Part shown: piece by piece, positions 1-6,004 of the stretch
Layout: each line of letters opens with the position of its first letter
Numbering within the stretch: the stretch's first letter is position 1
NCBI GenBank assembly: GCA_012797715.1
Contig: JAAZOO010000365.1
Span: forward strand, 1 to 7,916
Origin: Geobacteraceae bacterium
Lineage (GTDB): Bacteria; Desulfobacterota; Desulfuromonadia; Geobacterales; Geobacteraceae
Reading direction: 5' to 3'
Length of the DNA stretch: 7,916 nucleotides
Position numbers and translations under genes: made by a program
The notes under the pieces: model-generated
What the model was told of the DNA's origin: nothing
The model's database searches: none
What the model saw: the letters and a program-made list of their open reading frames with translations, nothing else

Positions 1-938
1 AGGTCGGCGCAGTGGAATATAGCCAACAGATGGCGCACCGACTTGGTATAGCCCGTCAGGTCGACGCAATACTCGCTGCTGCAGTGCTCCGTGACCGCCC
101 TGCCGTATTCCTTGTCCTGCGGCAGGCCGATAACTCCCACCGCATACCCGTCCCGCAGCAGTTCCTCACTGAGACGGACATAGGAAGACAGCGGCCACGC
201 CCTGATGGGGAGGATTCCGCCGCTGGGGTTCACCAGAACTAATCTCTTGCCCCGCAGAGCCGGAAAATCTGCCCTCAGTTGCTCGCGGATACCGTTCAGC
301 TCATGGTCCTCGAAGCGCACGGGAGGCGGCAGCAGGAATCGCATGTCTCCGCTCTCCTTGGCCTTGGGAACCGTCCCGGAATCGATGGCGGCGGCCATGG
401 TCAGAAACTGCCGGGTCAGATGGCGGTATGGATTATACAGCACCCGGCGGTTTATGAATGAGCCGCGATAGAGGCCCTCCTGGGTATGGGGATGGAACCC
501 CACCCTTACCTTTGCACCGGAAAGGTAAGCGAAAATACTGCTGACCCTTGCAAACAGCTCGCAGTCTATCACCACATCGAAGGGAGCGGTCCGGAAGACG
601 CGCAAGGCTTTCAGACAGTCGCGTGCCATTTTTCCCAAAGACCTGTCACTGACAGTAATGACATTTTCCGGGGGAACCACTTCCAGCAGGTCCAGTACCT
701 GACGGTTTTTGGCAAAAAGCATCACATGCAGCGAAGCCGATGGATACAGCTCCTTCAGCCTGGCAAACATTGGCTGAGCCAGCACCAGGCTTCCCATCTC
801 GGAGAGAAGAATCACGAGTATCCGCCGAGGCTCGGCCGCCGGAGTCCGTTCGCCGCGCAAACGATCCAGCAGCGACAAAAGAGCGCATATGGGTATGCCG
901 AGCCAGCGGTCGACGGTTCTTTGGAATGAAATATTCAT
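1..938 (-). CDS. Divergent GT9 (heptosyltransferase-like) glycosyltransferase, 3'-truncated by window edge
   Basis: The frame starts at ATG 938-936 and stays open to the left edge (312 whole codons visible), so the C-terminal part with the nucleotide-sugar site is outside the window. An AGGA lies 7 bases before the ATG. The N-terminus (MNISFQRTVDRWLGIPIC) and the following ILVILLSEMGSLVLAQP (residues 40-56) fit the first Rossmann half of GT9 proteins such as WaaC/WaaF/RfaQ. NPSGGILPIRAW (237-248) occupies the position of the GT9 motif usually ending KxW or KRW. Two family residues differ: the catalytic Asp after the Met-Gly of WaaC is Ser50, and the usual Lys before the Trp is Arg246. It is therefore a GT9-fold protein, but a standard heptosyltransferase activity is not assured. 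It is GC-rich (38 of 60 G/C at 781-840), unlike the gene before it. The frame is also open upstream of the ATG without a better start. Confidence 0.88.
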   Translation of the reverse strand, partial: MNISFQRTVDRWLGIPICALLSLLDRLRGERTPAAEPRRILVILLSEMGSLVLAQPMFARLKELYPSASLHVMLFAKNRQVLDLLEVVPPENVITVSDRSLGKMARDCLKALRVFRTAPFDVVIDCELFARVSSIFAYLSGAKVRVGFHPHTQEGLYRGSFINRRVLYNPYRHLTRQFLTMAAAIDSGTVPKAKESGDMRFLLPPPVRFEDHELNGIREQLRADFPALRGKRLVLVNPSGGILPIRAWPLSSYVRLSEELLRDGYAVGVIGLPQDKEYGRAVTEHCSSEYCVDLTGYTKSVRHLLAIFHCAD

Positions 939-1085
939 GGATTTTTCCTGCTGTCTGAAATGCGGGGAGATAGTAATTTCGATGAACCGCGGATTAACTA
1001 CTTCACCATATTTACCCAACAACTCAGAGTTCCTCAGTGCCAACCAAATTTCAGGAGCCCCTATCCGCCGAATTGCAGGATACTA
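939..1085 (-). other. Intergenic stretch with reading frame left open between two glycosyltransferase genes
   Basis: These 147 bases separate the AT-rich GT2-like gene from the GT9-like gene. The preceding gene ends in two tandem stops (TAG at 1088-1086 and again at 1085-1083). From there the same frame is open for 48 codons and runs into the GT9 start at 938. The other two minus-strand frames have several stops. The predicted peptide (YPAIRRIGAPEIWLALRNSE and on to HFRQQEKS) contains no ATG; only TTG or CTG codons could start it. It may be an N-terminal extension, the remnant of a replaced gene, or chance. A small perfect inverted repeat, AACTC-A-GAGTT, lies at 1021-1031. No convincing promoter or terminator is visible. 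Confidence 0.45.
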
Positions 1086-1928
1086 CTACAACTCCCCTTT
1101 TCTTAGTCGATAAAATCTCTCGTTCGGGTATTGATTAACGCCAACATCCTTCATAACAACAGGCTGATCAAACATGCCTTTGATACCATCGGGAACTTTC
1201 TGGTATTTTTCCTCGAACATAAACTTGCGGTTGAAAAGACTGTATTTTGTACCCGAGTGCGTCTTTATATTCACCGGTTTGCAGGTGTACACGGTATCTT
1301 CGGCGAAATTTTCGAAGCCCTTTATTTTGTAGTTTCCTATTTCCTTTTTATATCTGTCGATATACCGCCATGTCATATCCCCGTCTTCTTCACCTATACC
1401 TAAAAGGCGTTCGTCAAAATAACCCAAATCATCAAGCTCGTCTCTGTTGATAAGGAAGTGTGACCACGAACGATTAATCAAAAAGGTCCTTCCTTGATTA
1501 CGATTCAGAGCAAGGCATACATCTTTAATAAAATCTTTGCTTTTTATCATAATGTCATCGTTAAGCATAAGTATGTAATCATTAGTTGAATGGATAACAA
1601 TACTGTTCCATAGTTTTGATAATCCTCTAAAACGTGGGAAAACTATTGGATAAACATTTTGTTTTTCGGACAAAAACTGGAGCAGACCTTTTCTATAATC
1701 TTCATTAAATTCCCTATTATTTTCTCCATTAACCCCAACAATAATTTCGTTATCAACGTACTCCCTGATTTTTTTCAGCAAAGGGACAAAATAGCGCTCG
1801 AAACGAGCTTCAAAAGTTGTAATTCCGATTGTAATCAATTCCGGTTTTACACAAGGGCTCTCTTTTCGAAAGGCTAGCCTTGTACGCGCAATAAATTCTT
1901 TCGGAATATCCATAAATCGCTTCACCAT
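1086..1928 (-). CDS. AT-rich GT2-like (GT-A fold) glycosyltransferase
   Basis: A 280-residue protein without a signal peptide or clear membrane segment, probably acting in the cytoplasm on a lipid-linked or LPS acceptor. Features that place it near GT2: a beta-strand opening TIGITTFEAR (residues 33-42), NGEN (67-70), an acidic LNDDI (122-126) where the metal-binding DXD normally sits, and GIGEEDGDMTWRY (177-189), which resembles the acidic acceptor-side motif of GT2/GT7C-type enzymes. Sugar specificity cannot be read from sequence. It follows the upstream GT2 by 9 bases, with AAGGAG overlapping the end of that gap. The spacing to ATG is only 3 bases, whereas the GTG at codon 2 has 6, so initiation may be at either. 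Base composition is far lower in G/C than its neighbours (19 of 60 at 1501-1560, 16 of 60 at 1561-1620), a sign of separate acquisition. It ends TAGTAG. Confidence 0.8.
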   Translation of the reverse strand: MVKRFMDIPKEFIARTRLAFRKESPCVKPELITIGITTFEARFERYFVPLLKKIREYVDNEIIVGVNGENNREFNEDYRKGLLQFLSEKQNVYPIVFPRFRGLSKLWNSIVIHSTNDYILMLNDDIMIKSKDFIKDVCLALNRNQGRTFLINRSWSHFLINRDELDDLGYFDERLLGIGEEDGDMTWRYIDRYKKEIGNYKIKGFENFAEDTVYTCKPVNIKTHSGTKYSLFNRKFMFEEKYQKVPDGIKGMFDQPVVMKDVGVNQYPNERFYRLRKGEL

Positions 1929-1931
1929 ACG

Positions 1932-1937
1932 CTCCTT
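1932..1937 (-). promoter_or_regulatory. Ribosome binding site AAGGAG for the AT-rich GT2-like gene
   Basis: AAGGAG follows the TAG stop of the upstream gene directly. It lies 3 bases from the ATG at 1928 and 6 bases from the GTG at 1925, so it fits the GTG start slightly better. The two choices differ by one residue. Confidence 0.6.
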
Positions 1938-2750
1938 CTACCTTCGGATATCAACCAATCCGTTTTCACAGAAAGCCGGGATGTTTTCGCGGTTAAGATA
2001 TTCGATGTTGGTTCCCTCTCTCCAGTGCTTATCACCCATTTCTTTCGGGTGCCACAGGTGCAATGTCCTTGCTTCGCGAATGATAGAGTATCCTCGGTAC
2101 CCGGCCTTTACCATGCGTAAAGAGATGTCTTCGTCCTCACCTCCCCAGCCTACGAAGTTCTCGTCATATCCGTTGATTGATTCCATATCGCAACGATGTA
2201 TGGAGTAATGACTGCTGCAACGCTGCTTACGAGCGTTCGCAAGACGCATGCGTATAAGAAGGCTGTAACGAAAAAATTTCCAATGCTCGCGTGTTATCGG
2301 CCGCTCTGGAAGCGATGAATAGAGCGTTTCAAGTTTTTCAGAGGTCGCCCCCTGCTCGATAAGAAGACGCGTCGGTTCCTCTGGAAGATACTTGCACAGC
2401 CCGGCGACGAATCGCCCACGCCGAGCATGTTTCAGATGACTTCGAATAGTTCCTGGAAGAACGGCAAAATCACAATCGAGAAATATCAGGTAGGACCCGC
2501 TGGAGCGGCGAATGCCGTTGTTCCTGACCGCCGAAAGACGGAACCCATTTTTTGGTTGCCATGCATGTATTATTTTGAAAGGGTAAGAAGGAATTATTGC
2601 TTCAAGCTGCTTAATAGTAGCTTCGCTTGAGCCGTCATCAGCGATGACTACCTCACTAAAATCAGATATACACGATTTTAGTGAATCTAGACAGCATTTA
2701 AGATGTGATATACGTTCATAAAAAGATATAATTATACTAACAGAAATCAT
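1938..2750 (-). CDS. GT2 glycosyltransferase with GT7C-like C-terminal motif
   Basis: A 270-residue cytoplasmic GT-A enzyme; known relatives use nucleotide sugars with a divalent metal. The N-terminal half shows VSIIISFYER and ADDGSS (37-42), the nucleotide-binding turn of GT2. FRLSAVRNNGI (70-80) is the typical segment before the DXD, and FLDCDF has its DCD at 92-94. The second half contains NGYDENFVGWGGEDEDI (193-209), the acidic Gly-rich motif shared with GT7C domains of galactosyl/GalNAc transferases and chondroitin-synthase-type GT2 enzymes, followed by LHLWHP (230-235). The ATG overlaps the TGA of the preceding GT10 gene by one base (TGATG). A GTG one codon earlier (2753) is an alternative start; AAAGG at 2760-2764 lies 9 bases from the ATG or 6 from the GTG. 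Coupled translation with GT10 is likely. The sugar transferred is unknown; Gal or GalNAc is a guess from the motif. Confidence 0.9.
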   Translation of the reverse strand: MISVSIIISFYERISHLKCCLDSLKSCISDFSEVVIADDGSSEATIKQLEAIIPSYPFKIIHAWQPKNGFRLSAVRNNGIRRSSGSYLIFLDCDFAVLPGTIRSHLKHARRGRFVAGLCKYLPEEPTRLLIEQGATSEKLETLYSSLPERPITREHWKFFRYSLLIRMRLANARKQRCSSHYSIHRCDMESINGYDENFVGWGGEDEDISLRMVKAGYRGYSIIREARTLHLWHPKEMGDKHWREGTNIEYLNRENIPAFCENGLVDIRR

Positions 2751-3727
2751 CACAGAATACCTTTAGCACATCTTATAAGTTTTCTTATTTTTGCAATGTC
2801 TCGTCTGAATCTCGCTTTCAAGCTTCTTTTGTAAGGAGGCACAATCACGAGAGAACGCTCTTCTGAAAGTCCGTCTTCTAGGAGAAGTAACTTTGAAATT
2901 ACTGGAAAAAGCTGGTAATGATACAGAATCAATCGTCTCGCCTCATGTAATGCAGGAAGTCTTCGCTCCCACTCGGAGGCGCCATCTTTAACGATTTTTC
3001 TAATTACAGCCAGCGCCTCGCATGGTTTGTTGATATCTATGGAGATAAACGCTTCCGAGGGGAAATACTGGGCCAGGTTCGGGCAACCGTGGTAAATGGG
3101 TATAGTCCAGGAAAGAAAACAGTCCGCCAGCTTCTCCGTCCAGTAATCATCCGCCACTGTATTTTCCACAGCAAGGGAAAAACGGTAGGGTGCCAGCCCA
3201 TCCCACTTGTCCTCAATGGGGCGCACGGCACGACCAAACAAATCGGCAGGAATATCCCGTTCCATTTGAAGTCTTCGGAGAAACGCAAGGCGTTCCAAAT
3301 GCCCCGGCAGATCGCGGCAGTTTCCCACGACCCAAGAAAGAGTGCCGGATTTTTCAGGAAGTTCCTGTGTCGTCAGTTGATCGAATGTCCGGTTTACGTG
3401 CCACGGAATCGCCGGATGAGAAATGACATACTTGGGATCTCCGGAGGGGACATAATTTGTATAAACCCTGGCAAACACGTCGAGGCCCTCAACCATCCAG
3501 TCGGTGAAGCCCCTGTGGTAAGGCTCCTGCATCAAAGCCCAGACCCGTCCTCTGGGGCACACCGCCCGGACCTCCTGTTTCATCCTGTTATTGAGTACCA
3601 GCAACGCGTCACACTCATCAACTTCACCAGTCGTGAAACAGACATCATCCCAAACCCCTTTTCCTCCCGGAGTCTGCCGCATGATATCCGGCCAATCCCA
3701 GTCTTTCACGATACGCACCAGAGTCAT
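2750..3727 (-). CDS. GT10 family (alpha-1,3-fucosyltransferase-type) glycosyltransferase
   Basis: A 325-residue protein. The GT10 signature is clear: YRFSLAVENT (181-190), then DYWTEKLADCFLSWTIPIYH (194-213) and NLAQYFP (217-223). This aligns block for block with Helicobacter pylori FucT (YKFNLCFEN, GYVTEKI, TIPIYWG). Glu188 and Lys199 match the GDP-fucose-binding Glu and Lys of that family. The tail is basic (YKRSLKARFRRDIAKIRKLI, 299-318), suited to peripheral membrane binding as in HpFucT, but the heptad repeats of HpFucT are absent. I chose the ATG at 3727, not the open frame reaching 3949, because GGAG sits 5 bases upstream, it leaves a 10-base gap after the GT4 stop, and the extra 74 codons lie entirely inside the GT4 gene. 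GDP-fucose is the likely donor, but no fucose-nucleotide genes are in view, so other donors remain possible. Confidence 0.9.
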   Translation of the reverse strand: MTLVRIVKDWDWPDIMRQTPGGKGVWDDVCFTTGEVDECDALLVLNNRMKQEVRAVCPRGRVWALMQEPYHRGFTDWMVEGLDVFARVYTNYVPSGDPKYVISHPAIPWHVNRTFDQLTTQELPEKSGTLSWVVGNCRDLPGHLERLAFLRRLQMERDIPADLFGRAVRPIEDKWDGLAPYRFSLAVENTVADDYWTEKLADCFLSWTIPIYHGCPNLAQYFPSEAFISIDINKPCEALAVIRKIVKDGASEWERRLPALHEARRLILYHYQLFPVISKLLLLEDGLSEERSLVIVPPYKRSLKARFRRDIAKIRKLIRCAKGIL

Positions 3728-3732
3728 CAAAG

Positions 3733-3736
3733 CTCC
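3733..3736 (-). promoter_or_regulatory. Ribosome binding site GGAG fixing the GT10 start
   Basis: GGAG lies 5 bases before the ATG at 3727, immediately downstream of the GT4 TGA stop (3740-3738). It supports the short form of the GT10 protein. An ATG at 3738 overlapping the stop is out of frame and closes after three codons. Confidence 0.6.
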
Positions 3737-3737
3737 A

Positions 3738-4922
3738 TCACCGGCCTTTTTGGGCAGAAGCCGGGAGTTTCCTGTCAAGTACCTCCTGGTAAACCATTTC
3801 CATTCTGCTTGCCAATCTGGACCAATCATTGCCAAAGGCAATCCGCATTGAAGCAGCACCCATTTCTTCGCGTGTATTTCCATCCAGAAGCCGAACAATG
3901 CGCTCCGCGGCGCTGTCCGAATCGCTCTGTTCTGGGATGACAAAACCATTCACACCGTCGTCGATCAGGTCCTTGGCCCCCACCGTTGAACTGATAATTA
4001 CCGGAAGGCCAGCTGCCATGGCTTCCAGGACAACCATTCCGAAAGTGTCGAAAACTGAAAGCATCATGAAGACATCCGCTGCTCTATAGTAGTGCTCAAT
4101 CCCCTCGTTTTGCGGACCCGCAAAAACAACGGCATCGCATGTGCCAAGGGAACGAGCCAACGCATTGTATTTCTGCAGATTGCCTCTTCCGACCACAAGT
4201 AGCTTCAGATCGGCGTCAGGCCGAACCGTTCTTGCTTTTGCCAACGCCTCAATAATGGTATGCAATCCTTTTACTTCAAAATTCATCCCGACAAAAAGAA
4301 TGAGAAAAGCGGATTCACTGATTCCGTAGCGTTGACGTATTTCTCTTCTGCAGGAATCACGAGACGGTGATGAAAACTGTGACACATCGACCCCTGGATG
4401 AAAGACATCCCATTTTCCCGGCAATGTTGTGTATTTTTTTATAAACGCATCCATGGCAAGGGAAGATACAGGAAGAAACCAGGATTCGGCATTTGCCCGC
4501 ATCATGCTTCGCTCGATACCCGCCAGAGAACGATCAAAGAGACTCTGCCTTTTTCCCCTGATATTTCGAACCCATCCTCCATGCGGCACGCAATGCACGG
4601 AAAAAACATCCGCACGAAACATTCGGTCGTGTGAGTGCACAATATCGAATTTCCCTTGGTCAATCATATGCTGCGCAAAAAATGAGAAACTCAAAGGCCG
4701 GAGGAAGCGCGGGAAAGGAATTGTCGGAACTTTATGAAACTGGATTCTGCTTGAGTTTGATACCCAGCGGTTGGCGAAGACATGAAATTGCATGCTTTCG
4801 TTTTTGGCAAGGATTCCTGTGATTATGCTTGCAAACCGTTCACCGCCGCCGAGAAGCCCATATTTGGGGACAACAATTGCGACCTTGATTCTTTCGCCTT
4901 TATTTCTTGGTATCAATGACAT
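3738..4922 (-). CDS. GT4 family glycosyltransferase, WaaG-like
   Basis: A 394-residue GT-B retaining glycosyltransferase of usual family length. The N-terminal acceptor domain has IKVAIVVPKYGLLGGGERF (12-30), where the Gly-rich loop is typical of WaaG/PimA-type GT4, and HSHDR (96-100). The C-terminal donor domain opens with FVGMNFEVKGL (210-220), close to the WaaG segment, followed by VVGRGN (243-248). It ends with DTFGMVVLEAMAAGLPVI (292-309), the E-x7-E donor-binding motif with Asp292 in place of the first Glu. WaaG adds the first outer-core glucose to heptose II, and this protein could do an analogous step, but the sugar is not proven. The ATG at 4922 has no Shine-Dalgarno; it is preceded by a pyrimidine run (CTCCTCTT), and no better start exists in frame up to the upstream TGA. 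It is the first gene after a 262-base gap and so may begin a transcript. Confidence 0.92.
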   Translation of the reverse strand: MSLIPRNKGERIKVAIVVPKYGLLGGGERFASIITGILAKNESMQFHVFANRWVSNSSRIQFHKVPTIPFPRFLRPLSFSFFAQHMIDQGKFDIVHSHDRMFRADVFSVHCVPHGGWVRNIRGKRQSLFDRSLAGIERSMMRANAESWFLPVSSLAMDAFIKKYTTLPGKWDVFHPGVDVSQFSSPSRDSCRREIRQRYGISESAFLILFVGMNFEVKGLHTIIEALAKARTVRPDADLKLLVVGRGNLQKYNALARSLGTCDAVVFAGPQNEGIEHYYRAADVFMMLSVFDTFGMVVLEAMAAGLPVIISSTVGAKDLIDDGVNGFVIPEQSDSDSAAERIVRLLDGNTREEMGAASMRIAFGNDWSRLASRMEMVYQEVLDRKLPASAQKGR

Positions 4923-5184
4923 AAGAGGAGCAACAAAAGACCGTACTTTTGCAATACAATTTACCGATGCTTTTGGGAAAAGCCGTCATGGCAGTAAAAT
5001 CGGGTATCCATAAGTATCGTAAGGATATGAAACGCATGATTCAGAGCTTGCGTTGGAATGTGATGATTGAATTTTATATTTTTCCACTCCATTCTTGAAC
5101 ATTCCATGTATTTCATGCATCCTCAAAAGTAAAGATATGAGGCAAGGCAATGTCACAGTGTCTCAAAAGTGATAAGCATCATTT
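4923..5184 (-). other. 262-base AT-rich intergenic gap splitting the cluster
   Basis: The only long break in the gene run, with low G/C (21 of 60 at 5041-5100). On the minus strand it holds a 51-codon open frame, 5116-4961 (MKYMECSRMEW, ending GFSQKHR), with GAGG 4 bases before its ATG. I recognise no family, and it may be chance or a remnant. A second possible promoter element, TATAAA (minus strand, plus 5073-5078), has no good partner at -35. CTCAAAAGT occurs twice (5122-5130 and 5162-5170). Just after the WaaE-like stop is a weak AT-rich hairpin (TGAT-GCTT-ATCA, 5170-5181), too weak to call a terminator. The gap probably carries the 5' control region of the GT4-led block. Confidence 0.5.
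5128..5156 (-). promoter_or_regulatory. Possible sigma70-type promoter for the GT4-led block
   Basis: On the minus strand GTGACA (5156-5151, five of six to TTGACA) is followed after 17 bases by TTTACT (5133-5128, four of six to TATAAT, lacking the important second A). Position in the only sizeable gap favours it; sequence match is mediocre. Confidence 0.18.
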
Positions 5185-5976
5185 TCAACTGATATCAATT
5201 ACATTTGTTTGCTTATCGGCCTCTTGGAGCTCTCTCAATTTGATGTATTTCACAAAAACTGAGATTGCATTCAAAGAAGCGACCGTTAGCCCTGCAACTC
5301 CATCAAGGACTCCTGCCTTAAGGATGAATGTTTTGAAAAATGCAAAAAGAGGTCTCAGCGAAATATCGAAGATTCTGCATCGACGACCTTTGCTGAATAG
5401 ATGCCTTGCTGAAATATCGGTGTATAAACGCATCTTGGACAGCATATCATCTATTCCCGAAAAGGAATAATGAAGAAGAGCGGCCTTGCAGCAGCCGATC
5501 GAACCTTCGGCGACGACTCGCTCGTGGACGGGATCATCGGAAAACCTTCCGCGGTTTCTGTCAAAAAGACGAACCGTGTAATCCGGGTACCATCCGCAAT
5601 GCCTGATCTCTTTTGAACCCACAAACGTCCTTCTAGGTAGCAGATATCCGGAAGCAAAAAACCCTTGTTTCAAAATATTCTCAATTTCTTCGGCAAGTTC
5701 CGTTGTCACCCTTTCATCGGCATCAATGCTGAGGATAATATCGTTTGACGCAAGCTCCACCGCTGCCTGTTTCTGCTGGCCGAATCCTCTCCAGGGTATT
5801 TGGAAAACCATATCCGTATAGCGGCGCGCAATTTCCACCGTGTTATCATCGCTGCCCGAGTCAACTACCACAATCTCGTCAACCCATGCGAGCGAAGCAA
5901 GGCATTCATCAAGCCTACGCGCCTCGTTGCGCGTAATCAATACTGCCGAAAGGGGTTGCCTCCCGCACTTCTCCAC
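5185..5976 (-). CDS. WaaE/KdtX-like GT2 LPS core glycosyltransferase
   Basis: A 263-residue inverting GT-A enzyme of the WaaE/KdtX group, which in enterobacteria transfers beta-1,4-glucose to heptose I of the LPS inner core. The length matches the family. The N-terminus LSAVLITRNEARRLDECLAS (9-28), VVDSGSDDNT (37-46) and WRGFGQQKQAAVELASNDI (62-80) are strongly characteristic. DADE (85-88) is the DXD metal site, and GWYPD (128-132) and VHERV (150-154) are the conserved acceptor-side blocks. A hydrophobic, basic segment near the end (FFKTFILKAGVLDGVAGL, 213-230) could lie on the membrane. The start is GTG at 5976, 28 bases after the preceding stop; no ATG exists in this frame nearby and the ribosome site is only a G-rich run. 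An ATG at 5990 is in another frame and closes after 17 codons. It is the last gene before the 262-base gap. The exact sugar is inferred, not shown. Confidence 0.9.
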   Translation of the reverse strand: MEKCGRQPLSAVLITRNEARRLDECLASLAWVDEIVVVDSGSDDNTVEIARRYTDMVFQIPWRGFGQQKQAAVELASNDIILSIDADERVTTELAEEIENILKQGFFASGYLLPRRTFVGSKEIRHCGWYPDYTVRLFDRNRGRFSDDPVHERVVAEGSIGCCKAALLHYSFSGIDDMLSKMRLYTDISARHLFSKGRRCRIFDISLRPLFAFFKTFILKAGVLDGVAGLTVASLNAISVFVKYIKLRELQEADKQTNVIDIS

Positions 5977-6004
5977 GCTGCCCCCGCCATGGATAGAATC
6001 TTCT

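Noticed and set aside
486..929. Plus-strand ORF of 147 codons opposite the GT9 gene
   Set aside because: The minus strand encodes convincing GT9 motifs across the whole interval; the plus frame has no family-like features.
1027..1042. Sigma54-like promoter (TGGCAC on the minus strand at 1042-1037)
   Set aside because: The -24 half matches, but after the 5-base spacer the sequence is AACTC instead of the required TTGCA/T, so the -12 GC is missing.
3089..3940. Long plus-strand ORF of 283 codons
   Set aside because: Lies antisense to the GT10 and GT4 genes, shows no recognisable domain or ribosome site, and crosses the junction between two well-supported genes; it is a shadow frame.
5122..5170. 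CTCAAAAGT direct repeat as a mobile-element target duplication
   Set aside because: Only 9 bases, about 40 bases apart, with no transposase or terminal inverted repeats between; chance in AT-rich sequence is sufficient.
5165..5185. Hairpin with flanking A and T runs after the WaaE-like stop, possible terminator
   Set aside because: The stem is TGAT/ATCA plus A-T pairs with a bulged base; with no G/C-rich stem it is too weak to call an intrinsic terminator.
5938..5990. ATG at 5990 as start of the WaaE-like gene, or a frameshift there
   Set aside because: This ATG is in another frame and stops after 17 codons (MAGAAWRSAGGNPFRQY) with no family similarity; the GTG at 5976 leads directly into the conserved N-terminus.
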